Source: Eucommia ulmoides (lineage: Eukaryota > Streptophyta > Magnoliopsida > Garryales > Eucommiaceae). From it: DNA of 64,000 nt. The first letter of the stretch is position 1, and each line of letters starts with the position of its first letter. Under the pieces are notes generated by a model that searched no databases, was not told where the DNA came from, and saw nothing but the letters and a program-made list of their open reading frames with translations. The stretch lies in the NCBI GenBank assembly GCA_016647705.1, contig CM028328.1:7822114-7886113 (forward strand), written 5' to 3'. This document shows, one piece after another, positions 23,691 through 33,596 of this stretch. A program made the translations under genes and the position numbers.

Positions 23691-24830
23691 TAAAACTCCC
23701 ATTTACAACAAAACACAACATCACTTTAAAAACTCAGATGTTTAGTGTTTTTTTCAATTCACGGATTAGCCAAGAACTACAGTACAATTCACTGTATTTT
23801 TTTCAATTAAGTATTTTATTGATTCCAATTTTTGGGAAATAAATAATTGCCTTCATATAGTAAATTACTGTCTACTTCATATTTTTTGCAGCCGAAATAT
23901 CTTCGAGATGGGTTCTCCCTTGTCCATGAAGTATGTAAACAAGCGCTATTTCTACACCAACAAAAAATTGGTATTGTTCTTTAACTCTTCAAGTTATTTT
24001 CTTTTCTTCTTTCATGTTGTGACAATTTCTTCTTCAATTGGTGTTTGTGTGTTTTTAAAGGAAAAAAATCTGCAGCAGAGTAAAGACAACATAAAGGTTG
24101 TTGACTACATTGAAGAAGGTCAAATTTGACGGGAAATGGCTTTCTTCACTTTATTTTCCCTCCTCAGTAAATTAAACTTACATTTTAACCCCTAAAGAAT
24201 GACAAGCGCATCTCACGTGGTCAAATTCTGTCCAAATTAACACCAATTAAAGACAGAAGCACTACAAAAAAATTCGACAACAAAAAGAGGGACCAAATTG
24301 AAAAAAATGAGTTTAAGGACCACATAAAAAACACGCTACAAATAATATGACAAAATGTAATTTGCCCAAAATAGATTAATCAATGAATTATTCCTTTTTT
24401 TTTTTTTTTTTTTTTAACTTTTAAATTTTTGGGAAAAATAAGAAAAATAAATTACCAGTCATTACCTTCAACTTAAAGTGAGAAAACCATATTATTATAT
24501 TATCTCATTCGAATTCATTTTTAAAAAATTATTACATAACTTTACTTTCAATATCATACCTTAATTAAAATACTTTTAATTATAATTTGGGTATTTGTCA
24601 CTCACATCTTCCGCCATTTCGTCTAAAAGCACAAATTTCTCGTGTCATTTGAAAAATATCAATAAACCCCTTATCATTTTGGCTAAACACCATTTAATTC
24701 CCCTATAAATTAAAAAATCAATAAAAATTTTATTGTAATGACAATTTTAAAAATCAATGAAAACTTTATTGTAATGAAATTTTACCCTTAATAATTTTGA
24801 AATATTTAATATAATTAAAAATTAAATTAT
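23691..24830. other. Intergenic sequence with one unrecognised short frame
   Basis: AT-rich sequence with T runs. A 73-codon frame at 23908-24129 is followed by nothing recognisable. A piece of it (23893-23970) follows a TTTTTTGCAG acceptor-like site and ends before a GTATTG, so it could be a small exon of a lost gene, but I see no family match. Nothing else is supported. Confidence 0.3.
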
Positions 24831-24840
24831 ATAAATATCC

Positions 24841-25031
24841 TTTTACCAATAAGGTGTAGCTCAAGTGGCGAGACGCATTTGAGCTAAAGCAATTGAGAGG
24901 CCTCTGCAAGGTCAGGGGTTCGAGTCTGTAGAAAAACACTTGTTATGAGGAACAACCACGCACCACGAACGAGCTAATCTTTCACCCTGTATGGGTAGAT
25001 GGACACTCGTATGTGTAACAAAAATAAATAA
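24841..25031 (+). repeat. tRNA-derived SINE
   Basis: Box A-like TAGCTCAAGTGG (24857-24868) and box B GGTTCGAGTC (24917-24926) lie at the spacing of an internal RNA polymerase III promoter. A body with AAAAACACTTGT follows, and the 3' end is an AAAT repeat. Ten-base repeats ATAAATATCC flank it (24831-24840 and 25032-25041), a probable target duplication, although the right copy merges with the AAAT tail. The copy near 1.42 kb belongs to the same family. Confidence 0.75.
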
Positions 25032-25046
25032 ATAAATATCCCTCTA

Positions 25047-25050
<4 letters not shown>

Positions 25051-25111
<61 letters not shown>
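25051..25111. repeat. (TA)n microsatellite
   Basis: An almost pure TA run of about 60 bases just downstream of the SINE tail. Confidence 0.95.
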
Positions 25112-25116
<5 letters not shown>

Positions 25117-25196
25117 TTATCTTTTATACTAATATCCCTATTTTGAAATGGAAAAAAAATAGAAGATATTTTCACCCTTTAATTTAAAAAAAAAAA

Positions 25197-25426
25197 GGGT
25201 TAATAGCACTTTATCCCATATGGTTTGACCAATTTGTATTTTATTCCCTATAGTTTGAAAATCACTACTTACTCCCCTGTGGTAAAATATTTGTTGCACT
25301 TACCCCTTATATCAGGGGGCAAGTGGTTTGAAAATCTAACCACAGGAGGGGTAAGTTGTGATTTTCAAACCATAGGGGGGTAAGTGCAAATCGGTCAAAC
25401 TACAAGGGGTAAAATTTAATTAACCC
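25197..25426. mobile_element. 230-bp MULE-type MITE (foldback)
   Basis: It begins GGGTTAATAGCACTTTATCCC and ends with the inverse TTTAATTAACCC. Both arms carry the same TTTGAAAATCAC..ACTTACTCCCCTGTGG block, so nearly the whole unit folds on itself. Its ends match those of the 19.9-23.7 kb element, suggesting that the same transposase family moved both. It inserted in an A run, so the 9-base duplication (TAAAAAAAA) cannot be resolved. Confidence 0.82.
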
Positions 25427-26030
25427 TAAAAAAAAACTACCCCTCCCCCTTTACTTAAATATCCTTTTTCCAAGTAATGAGGCCTTAAAAAAAATTCTCT
25501 TTCCCTACATACAAATCCATCTCTCTCTCTCTCTCTCTCTTTAGATCTGTGTTGGATATGTGCCGGCGAGCACAAATCCAATGCGGATTTGTGGAGAGAG
25601 AGAGAGAGAAGAAGAAGGAGGAGGAGGAGGAGGAGGAGGAGGAGGAGGAGGAGGAGGAGGAAGAGAAAGAAGAAGGAGAAGAGGATTCCGGCAGGGCGCT
25701 GGTGATGGTTGGGGTGAGGGCGATGGCGGTGAGAGGGTAGGGTGCGAGTTAACGTAATTGTTTAAAAAAATAGGGATAATGTTTTTTAAACAGGGGTGTT
25801 AAGTGAATTTAAAAAAAAATAAAAGAATACAAATTATTTTTTTAAAATAAGAGAAGAGCATTATATCTTTTTATATAAAAAAAAATGTCAATGGGAGTGA
25901 TCAGTATTTTTTCAATAATAGAAGAGATTAGTAATTTTAAGCAAAATAACAAAGTAGATAGTAAATACCCATTATTTTAAGTTAAAATTTGATGATTTAC
26001 CCTACTTGTAATTACCTAAATTTTTTTAGG
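25427..26030. repeat. Simple repeats: (TC)n and (GGA)n
   Basis: A TC run (25521-25541), then GA and a (GGA)n run (about 25616-25670). The glutamate- and glycine-rich frames through this stretch are products of the repeat. The rest is AT-rich with no gene. Confidence 0.75.
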
Positions 26031-26034
26031 GAAA

Positions 26035-26566
26035 ATGACCGTTTACTCTCAGAATGCAAAACTATTTACCGGTTACTCCCATCGACATTTTCTTGCACCA
26101 ATTATTCTCATTAACTCATTTTTCATGCACCGATCACTCTCATCGCCAGCTGTTCTTGCACCGAAAACTCCCTTTTCCGGAAACAATGGGGAACAAGATT
26201 ACCGGAATACCCTCAACATCTTTAGAAATTCAACGTGCTCTGACCTCTTCGTCGTTGCCGAATGTGATCGTTGTTCTCGCAGACGTCTTCCGAAATGTGA
26301 CGTGCTCTGACCTCTTCGTCGACCCCAAAGGTCTGTCTCCGTTGCTAATTTCGTTAAAACTACGAACGACAAAAATCCGACATCTTCTCAGAGATTTGCC
26401 GATTTGCTTCGGAGATTCGTCGGATTCGATTCGTTCATACCGTCGGAATCGCTTCGGAGCTGCGTCGATTTGTTCATTTAATCGCAGGTCTACTCATTCA
26501 TCATCTGCGTACCAGCTTGTTTGTTCTTCAATTCTTGCAAAATTGCGATCCAGCTATTTGGCTTAA
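26035..26566 (+). other. Open frame of unknown nature
   Basis: A 170-codon frame (26054-26566) overlaps a 91-codon frame. The text is rich in Ser, Leu and Arg and matches no family that I know. The stretch GTGCTCTGACCTCTTCGTCG is repeated with 79-base spacing (26236 and 26315). The start, GGGAAAATGACCGTTTACTC, resembles a transposon terminus, and a loose inverse of part of it occurs near 27.62 kb, just after the hairpin array, so this may be the left part of an unrecognised element. Weak. Confidence 0.3.
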
Positions 26567-26759
26567 GGTTTTCTCCTTTGTGATTTTCAATGCTCACATG
26601 TGTTTTGGGTTGTATGAGTAAGATCCAGCTGATTGGCATTTACTTTGGTTATTTACACTATGCACCCTTATACTTTGCAGTTTATTTTGTGACAAAATCA
26701 ATGGTGTTTTTATTGTTTGTGTTTTCATTGTTCGTGATAAAAATAGCTTATGTGTGATA

Positions 26760-27612
26760 ATTGATGTTACATTCAACATCAACAAGTGTTGAATATAACA
26801 TTATATAGTTTTAACTATTGATACATAAAACAAGAGTAGTGAACAGTTGATGTTACATTCAACAGCCACTGGTGTTGAATATAATATCATATGGATTTTA
26901 TTCTGTATACAAAAATAAGAGAATAATTAATGTTACATTCAACATTCACAGGTGTTGAATGTAACATTGTAAAAAAAATTAAAATAAAGAACAATTGATG
27001 TTACATTCAACATCCACAAGTGTTGAATGTTACATTCAACATCCACATAAGGAGTATTTTGGTCATAAAAAATAATAATAATAATAATAACAACAACAAT
27101 AACAACAATTAATGTTACATTCAGCATCCACAGATGTTGAATGTAACATCTACACATAATACGATCCATAAAAATATGAGAACAATTGATGTTACATTCA
27201 ACATCCATAGTTGTTGAATGTAATATCGTAAATAAATAAATAAATAAAGAACAATTAATGCATTCAATATCCACGTGAGAAGTATTTTGATCAGAAAAAA
27301 ACAAAATCATAATAAAAAAAAAAAATTGATATTACATTCGGCACTCACAGGTGTCGAATGTTATATTCAATATCCACATGAGGGATATTTTGGTAAAAAA
27401 AAATATAATATTATATATAAAAAAAAATTGATGTTATATTCAATACCCACAGGTGTTGAATGTTACATTCAGCATCCACATGAGTGGTATCTTGATCAGA
27501 AAAATATAACATCGTAAAAAAAAACAAAAAAAAACACACAATTGATATTACATTCAACACCCACAGTTGTTGAATGTTAGATTTAACATCCACATGAGGG
27601 GTATTTTGGTCA
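26760..27612. repeat. Array of hairpin-forming units
   Basis: About ten units are built on ATGTTACATTCAACA - spacer - TGTTGAATGTAACAT, each a near-perfect inverted repeat with a spacer of 8-9 bases. They lie near 26763, 26848, 26929, 26995, 27111, 27188, 27251 (partial), 27326, 27428 and 27541. Spacing is irregular (about 65-115), with AT-rich linkers. In later units a second arm (CATTCAACATCCACATGAGG) is added, followed by GTATTTTGGTCAGAAAAA. It is not a CRISPR array: the units are palindromes and the linkers are simple sequence. Frames through it are artefacts. Confidence 0.85.
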
Positions 27613-27787
27613 GAAAAAACAAAAGGAGTTATTGGTGTAAAAAAAAATTTGATAGGCTTAATTAATAATTTATTCCGCATTTTGGAAGTTAATGTGCATG
27701 CCCCAAAAAATTAATCAGTAAGTAGTAGCAATGCACAATAGTCAATCTGAGTTTGACACATCATTACAAACTCCTTCTAAATTATAT

Positions 27788-28307
27788 GGAAAAATTAAAT
27801 TTTTGGTTCCTAAAGTATGAGGTAGGTGTCTACGTAGACCTTAAGATTTGTCAAATTGTACATTTGGTCTCTCCAATTTTACATTTGTTTCAATCTGCAA
27901 AATTAAAAATGTTATTAATGATTTGAGATGAAAAATGGGTTGTATTCTGCACGTGGCCTTCTAATAGAAATATCTCGTCATTTCATCATTCCACCAAATC
28001 TAAAACGTTTTCTCTTAATCTTTCTCTAGTAACGATTCGTTTGAAAATAGTGAGAGAATCTTGAATCATTGTTAGGGAAAAACGTCTGAGGTCTTGCATA
28101 ATGATGAAATGATAAAAAAAAAAAAAACAATTGGAAGTCCACGTGTTGAATACAATCCATTTTCTATCCAAAATCATTAACAATATTTTCAATTTTGTGA
28201 GATTAAAACAAATGTGGTATTTGGGGGATCAAACGTACAATTAGACAAACATCATAGCCCAAATAGACACTTCTTCATACTTTAGGGACCAAAGTTTTAA
28301 TTTTTCC
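27788..28307. mobile_element. 520-bp MITE with perfect 9-bp target duplication
   Basis: The terminal inverted repeat starts GGAAAAATTAAA and continues through TTGGT(T/C)CCTAAAGTATGA and GTGTCTA. The arms stay recognisably paired for well over 150 bases. AAATTATAT flanks both sides (27779-27787 and 28308-28316). A 9-base duplication with long inverted repeats points to the Mutator superfamily. There is no coding capacity. It lies about 570 bases upstream of the TBL start codon. Confidence 0.87.
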
Positions 28308-28316
28308 AAATTATAT

Positions 28317-28806
28317 CTACTTATTTTTTATTTTATTGTTTTGGCGGTAAGGTGTTTTTGAACTAACTTATATGCACTTCAACTAATCACTTCTCCAAGC
28401 GATCTTAAAGGCGCACCCCTCACATCGGTTTAGTGTTTTCAGGATTAAATTTAAAATTTAATTCTTAGAGTATTATTCAAAAAATTATTCAAAAGATGAA
28501 ACCCAACCTAACAAGAAATGGGGCTCCTCTCTCCACTAACCGCATTAAGTTAGATTAAGTCAACTTAAAGGCCAACTCAGATCCGTTTTAGACATGATGA
28601 AAAATATTTCAATTTCTAAATCTAGTTCTTCCAATTAATGAAATGTATCTCATCATGATTCTAAGAAACCTGCCAAATTACAGAAGACCAAAATGCCCCT
28701 TTAAATCCCACCAACACAAGACCTTTTGGGGGGTCAATAAAAGAGGCATCTTTGTCTCTGTCTTCCCTACTAATCAGTGACCAGATTCTGCTATAAAACT
28801 GTGGAT

Positions 28807-28854
<48 letters not shown>

Positions 28855-28877
28855 TTTCCTTCCTCCAGATCTCCTCA
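28317..28877 (+). promoter_or_regulatory. TBL upstream region with TATA box and (CA)n
   Basis: TATAAA at 28792-28797 lies about 80 bases before the TBL start codon. A pure CA run of about 44 bases (28809-28852) fills most of the expected 5' leader. No other element is clear in the 560 bases between the MITE and the gene. Confidence 0.55.
28809..28852. repeat. (CA)n microsatellite in the TBL leader
   Basis: An uninterrupted CA dinucleotide run directly downstream of the TATA box. Its length is likely to vary between individuals. Confidence 0.95.
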
Positions 28878-29136
28878 ATGTCTCTGTTTTCTCCTCCATT
28901 TCTCTCTCTACCCCTTTTTCTCTCTCTACTGGCAGTATTTTTGAATCAGCCATGGGTCTATGGATCCAACGGCTGTGATCTCTTCATGGGGAAATGGGTT
29001 TTGGATGATTCTTATCCTCTGTACGATGGTTTGAGCTGCCCCTTCATAGACGCAGGTTTGAATTGCCAGAAAAATGGTAGGCCTGATAGCATCTACCTCA
29101 ACTATAAATGGAAGCCTCGGGATTGTGAACTTACAA

Positions 29137-29172
<36 letters not shown>

Positions 29173-32100
29173 AAGAGGCCAAATAAAAGTGTTATGTTAA
29201 TGTATTGGCATACTAATTTCTGGGGATTGTTTTTATATAGGATCTTATTTATAATTTTGAATTTTTTCGATTATGAACAACTCATTTTTTTTAACTATTT
29301 ATCGGGTTGTTAGATAACAGTTTACAAATTTAAAATTTTTACTCATGACAATTTACCTATTACAGTAATTTTTTTAAAAGTCTAAATTTATGTATCACAT
29401 GAAAATCACTATAATTTTTCAATGTCAAAACTTAAATAATTTTAGACTTTTAATAGAATTATTAAATTTTAAAAAAAAAATACTGTATCGAATTAATTGG
29501 ATGAATAGTTGGTTGCATAATTTGTGGCTCATGATCAAATACTCTTATTTTTATATGTTATCAATATTTGTATGATTTTAATTATATTATTAGATATAAA
29601 TTAAATATGTAGTTAATATTAACTTGATATATTTAATCTAATTAATATTAACGTATAAATTTATTCGAAAAAATTGAAAAATAAATAAATAGAAATTAAA
29701 ATAGAATATAACAATTGAATATTTCAAGAATAATAAATTTTTTTGTGAGTATTTATTTTAAATAAAAAAATACTTAAAATTAGAATAAGTATTTATTTTT
29801 TTGAAATTCTAAATGGTACTTCCAAATGGGTAATGATTTGATTGATCATTGCCATATCTTTAATAACCATTTTTTAGCCATTAGATTCTGTTGATTATAT
29901 TGTGGAAGTAGGTTCGACGGTCAGGATTTCCTCGAAAGATTGAGGGGCAAAAAGGTAATGTTTGTAGGGGACTCCTTGAGCTCCAACCAATGGCAGTCAC
30001 TGGCATGCTTGCTTCTCGCCGCCATCCCCAATTCCAATTACACCGTCGCCCGTACTGGGCAACGCTCGACCGTTGTATTTCCGGTGAGTCTTAATAGGAG
30101 GCCTAGGCCCCATTTGGTTACTATTTTTGTCTCTCGATTGCTGTTTCTGTTCTCAAAATTTTTTGAAGTAATTATTCATTGAATATTGTTGAAATTTTTT
30201 TGGAGTACTTATTCATTGAATATTGTTGAAACCCATATCGATGTCAGGTCTGTTCACAATGTTTTGTCAAAAATCTACTCTGGGCATGAGGGGTGTGTTG
30301 AATTCCACAACGCTTGTGTTTTCTTTTCTATTTTATAAGCATTTCACATCGCTTGTATTACCTGATCCTGAATATACAAGCATAGGGCAATCCTTATCTT
30401 ACAAGACATCTTTTGAGACATCTTTCGTCTAATGTTGAGTTTGTTAAATTCCATATCAATGTTGGGCTCCTGATATCCGTTCGCAGTGATTTGTCAAAGT
30501 CTACCATGCGCATGAAAGGGTGTGTTGAATTTCACTTTGCTTGTGTAACTGATCCTAAGCTATATATAAATCTAGAGGCAATCCTTATCTTACAAGACGT
30601 TTTTTGAGAGTGAATTTACGAATATCCAATTAAAAAATGAGGAATAATGCTTTTTTTTTTTTTTTTTTAAAGGAATATGGAACATCAATAATGTTCTTGA
30701 AACATGGGTTCTTGGTGGATCTGGTGGTTGAGAAAGTGGGAAGAGTGCTGAAGCTTGATTCCATAAGCAGCAGAGCCACAGAGTGGACACAAGCTGATGT
30801 CTTGATCTTCAACAGCTACCACTGGTGGATACACACTGGCACTTTTCAAACGTCAGCACTCTCTTTCAACATCTGTTTGGTTCACAACTTCCAAAGATGG
30901 CCTTTAACCTTCTTTTTTTTTTCCTGCATTTGTGAGAGAGCCAAACATGGCCTTTAACTTTTTAGATTACTTGCAGATGGGACTACTTCCAAGTGGGTGA
31001 ACAGATAACCAAAGACATGGATCATATGGAAGCTTATAAAATAGCTTTGACAACATGGGGCAAATGGGTTGACAGCAACATTAATCCCACCAATACTAGG
31101 GTTTTCTTCCAAGGAATTTCTGCTGTTCATTACCAGTAAGCAAAGCTCTTGCTCGAAACTAAAACTTAGGTCGCATATGGTTAGTGTTTTTGTTCGAAAA
31201 CTCCGAACAGGAACAGAAATTCAGAAACAAAAAAAGATGGTTCTTCGTTTACAACCCAAAAACTCGTTGAACAAACACAAACCAAACGCCACCTATCCTT
31301 TTATGCATTTGTATTGGGAGAAATGAGAAGAGAGAGAAAACAAAACACTTTCTCTTGTAGGGGTGGGGTCTTTGGCCTCTCTCAACCCCAAAAGCTAGCT
31401 CATGAGGTGAGGGTTTCTCTTACATTTATAATCTGACCAACATCCCCTTCCACATTTGACATGAGATAAATCCAACAATTTCTCCCTTAGCCTTTCGTTG
31501 ATCAACCCTCAACCAATCTCTCATTTTATGGCTATTGGGTCAAAGTTGTTATAACCTCGAATTTTATACCAATGTAAGGTGGTTTTGGATCTCTCTCAAC
31601 TAAAGGTGGTCATGGGCCGGGTTTTAGCTAGAGTATTACAAAAATATACTAGACTCTAACCCGGCCCGACCCTATGATCGTATCCTACTTTCATGCCTAA
31701 GTCAGACCCTACAAAAAAAAAAAAAAAAAATCAAGTCCAAACCCAGCCCTATATATATATATATATATATATAAATATTTATTTATTTTTAATTTAAAAA
31801 ATAAATACTAAAACATAAACATAAAATCAAATCAAACCAATATTATTATTCACATTCACATGAAATCAAGTCAAACAAACATTATCAAACCAACTAGGGT
31901 TGTGTTTATTTAATGTGTGTGCGTGTATATATATATTTATATATATTAAATTAATAGTCCTTGGACTGGGCCTAAAAAAATTTGACCTTGTCCAAGCCCG
32001 GCCCTCAATTTGATAGGGCTTAAAAATCAAAGCCCAAGCCCTAAAAAAATAGGGTCGGGCTCGGCGGGCACCCGGGCCCATGACCACCAGTACTCTCAAC

Positions 32101-33000
32101 CCTAGAAGTTAGCTAGCTCATGAGGTAAGATTTTTTCTCACACTTATAACTTGACTACTAGCCCCTTCTGCATCCGATGTCGAATAAACACAACATTTCT
32201 CTTCTATGAAAACACTAATGAGGATAAGAGAGGAGAAATGAGAAGATATACATATACACATATATATATATATATAGAGAGAGAGAGACTTCTTTAAAAT
32301 TGGTAGGCTCGTTTATATTCTCTTCTCCCCTCCTTAAATTTACCAAACAAGAGAAATAGAGAAAAATTATATTCCCTTCTTTCCTCTTCTCCCCAATTCT
32401 CTCAACCCAAACAAAGCCTTATTTAGTTTCTCTTTTGTTCACTCCATTTCTCTCAATCCAAACAGCTTCTTAGGTGGTGTTTAGTGTTTCTGTTCCCAGA
32501 AACAGTTTTGTTCAGCAGAACAGATTTTCTCTTTTTCGCTCTCATAATCAAAAGTTCCCTTAGGTAGTGTTTGGAAGCATAGAATTGAAGCCTCAGAAAT
32601 GGATTTAGAATTCTACATACATTCATTCTAATTCCAATTCCGAATCTTTAATTTCATACAGCCAAACACTGCCTTAGCTGACACTTAATTCACTATAATA
32701 ATCAGTGGCAAGGAATGGAACGAAACGACAGCAAAAGACTGCAGCGGCCAAACAAAACCTATCGAGGGATCAGATTTTCCAGGAGAAAGGTATCCGGGAG
32801 AAGCAGTGGTGAAGAGTGTACTAAGTAACATGAAGGTGCCAGTTGATTTACTAGACATCGCGTTGCTTACTCAACTGAGGAAAGACGGTCACCCTTCTAA
32901 ATACGCCGGTCGAGTCATAGACTGTAGTCATTGGTGTGTTCCCGGTGTTCCAGATTCTTGGAACCAACTCCTATATGAAACTCTTCTAGAGAAAAAATAA
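28878..33000 (+). CDS. TBL: TRICHOME BIREFRINGENCE-LIKE protein (putative cell-wall polysaccharide O-acetyltransferase)
   Basis: Five exons: 28878-29137, 29912-30083, 30673-30851, 30977-31135, 32706-33000. All introns have GT..AG borders and the sum is 1065 nt, giving 354 residues with no interruption. Residues 1-28 are a hydrophobic signal anchor, fitting a type II Golgi protein. The PMR5N/TBL domain follows (about 31-88: [28 protein letters not shown]). Next is the PC-esterase domain, with GDS at 106-108 ([15 protein letters not shown]) and the C-terminal [12 protein letters not shown] (Asp329, His332). Family members transfer acetyl groups to xylan, mannan or pectin; which substrate applies here cannot be told. 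It resembles the TBL37-43 branch by eye. Exon 5 starts at the AG before TGGCAAGG, giving HYHGKEWNE. Introns 2 and 4 contain repeats; intron 4 holds a hAT MITE. Confidence 0.93.
30226..30615. repeat. Diverged tandem duplication in TBL intron 2
   Basis: Two units of roughly 220 bases share GTGTGTTGAATT, GCTTGTGT and GGCAATCCTTATCTTACAAG. They are fragments of a dispersed plant repeat that I cannot place in a family. The duplication lengthens the intron but leaves the splice sites untouched. Confidence 0.6.
31168..31295. repeat. Small GTTTGG-type foldback in TBL intron 4
   Basis: The left arm TAGGTCGCATATGGTTAGTG and right arm ACCAAACGCCACCTA face each other over about 128 bases. Relatives with the same GTTTGG..CCAAAC ends lie at about 32560-32676, 33008-33380 and 36297-36870. 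A MITE is likely; its target duplication is unclear. Confidence 0.5.
31601..32092. mobile_element. 492-bp hAT-type MITE in TBL intron 4
   Basis: The termini are TAAAGGTGGTCATGGGCC and, inverted, TACTGGTGGTCATGGGCC. A perfect 8-base duplication CTCTCAAC flanks it (31593-31600 and 32093-32100), as expected for the hAT superfamily. The interior is AT-rich with a TA run and no coding capacity. It inserted into one of two copies of a dispersed repeat present in the intron (motif AGCTCATGAGGT near 31395 and 32113). It lies within the spliced-out region and should not change the TBL product. Confidence 0.88.
32560..32676. repeat. Small GTTTGG-type foldback near TBL exon 5
   Basis: TTAGGTAGTGTTTGG at the left and CCAAACACTGCCTTA at the right form an inverted pair, with TTA at both ends. 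The size and ends fit a Tourist-like MITE. It ends about 30 bases before exon 5. Confidence 0.55.
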
Positions 33001-33596
33001 AAAAATAAGGCACCGTTTGGTAACCTTTTAACCAAACCTTTTTTTTAAAAGTAATTTGTTTTTTGTTTTTTTAAATTAATTTAGCAAAAAAAAAGTATTT
33101 TTACTGTAAAAACAAAAAGAAAAAATCAAAATTGCGTTTGATAGTATAGAGATTATAATTTCGTATCATTCCTGCAAATGATTTCTTAATTCTACTCCAT
33201 TGATCTCCATCAATCTTTTATAATATAAAAATCGCAGAAACAAAAAGCAACTATTTTTTACTTGACAAAAAAAAAAAAGTAATGAAAATCATGTTTTTAT
33301 TTTTTAAACGTATTGATTTTAAGTGCAAAACAAACAACGCATTTAAATTTAAGTATTTTTTTGCTTTAAAAAAATGTTACCAAATGAAATGAAATTCATT
33401 GCATTAATTTGGTTTCTAATTGGTAAAGTGATAACCTATATGAATATCAATGCATATAGGCCTCGAGCTAAATCGAATACAATAGTTGCTATAAGCAATC
33501 ATATGCATCTACAAAAAAAGATAAAACCCAAACCTTGTAAACATTTGAAGTCGAAGAAATTCACTCTTTTTTTCGTTTTCCTTTTTTTTTTTTTGT
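33001..33596. other. Intergenic region between two convergent genes
   Basis: The 3' untranslated regions of TBL (+) and RPL13 (-) must share these 596 bases. Near 33011-33027 is a GGCACCGTTTGGTAACC terminus-like motif, and near 33372 its loose inverse GTTACCAAATG, so much of the interval may be a worn MITE. No gene is seen. Confidence 0.5.

Noticed and set aside
19885-23699. Clean 9-base target duplication for the long-TIR element
   Set aside because: The flanks TAAAAAAAA and TAAAACTCC agree only in the first five bases.
25549-25757. Glu- and Gly-rich open frames of about 65 codons
   Set aside because: They are produced by a (GGA)n run, with no start context, domain or splice structure.
26760-27612. 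CRISPR-like array
   Set aside because: Repeats are palindromes with simple AT-rich linkers, spacing is irregular, and the genome is a plant's.
26939-27680. Minus- and plus-strand open frames with repeated CNIQHLWMLNVT text
   Set aside because: They are translations of the hairpin array; the same words recur in several frames.
29074-29313. 79-codon frame over TBL exon 1 and intron 1
   Set aside because: It runs out of the TBL frame through a CT run at the splice donor; a shadow.
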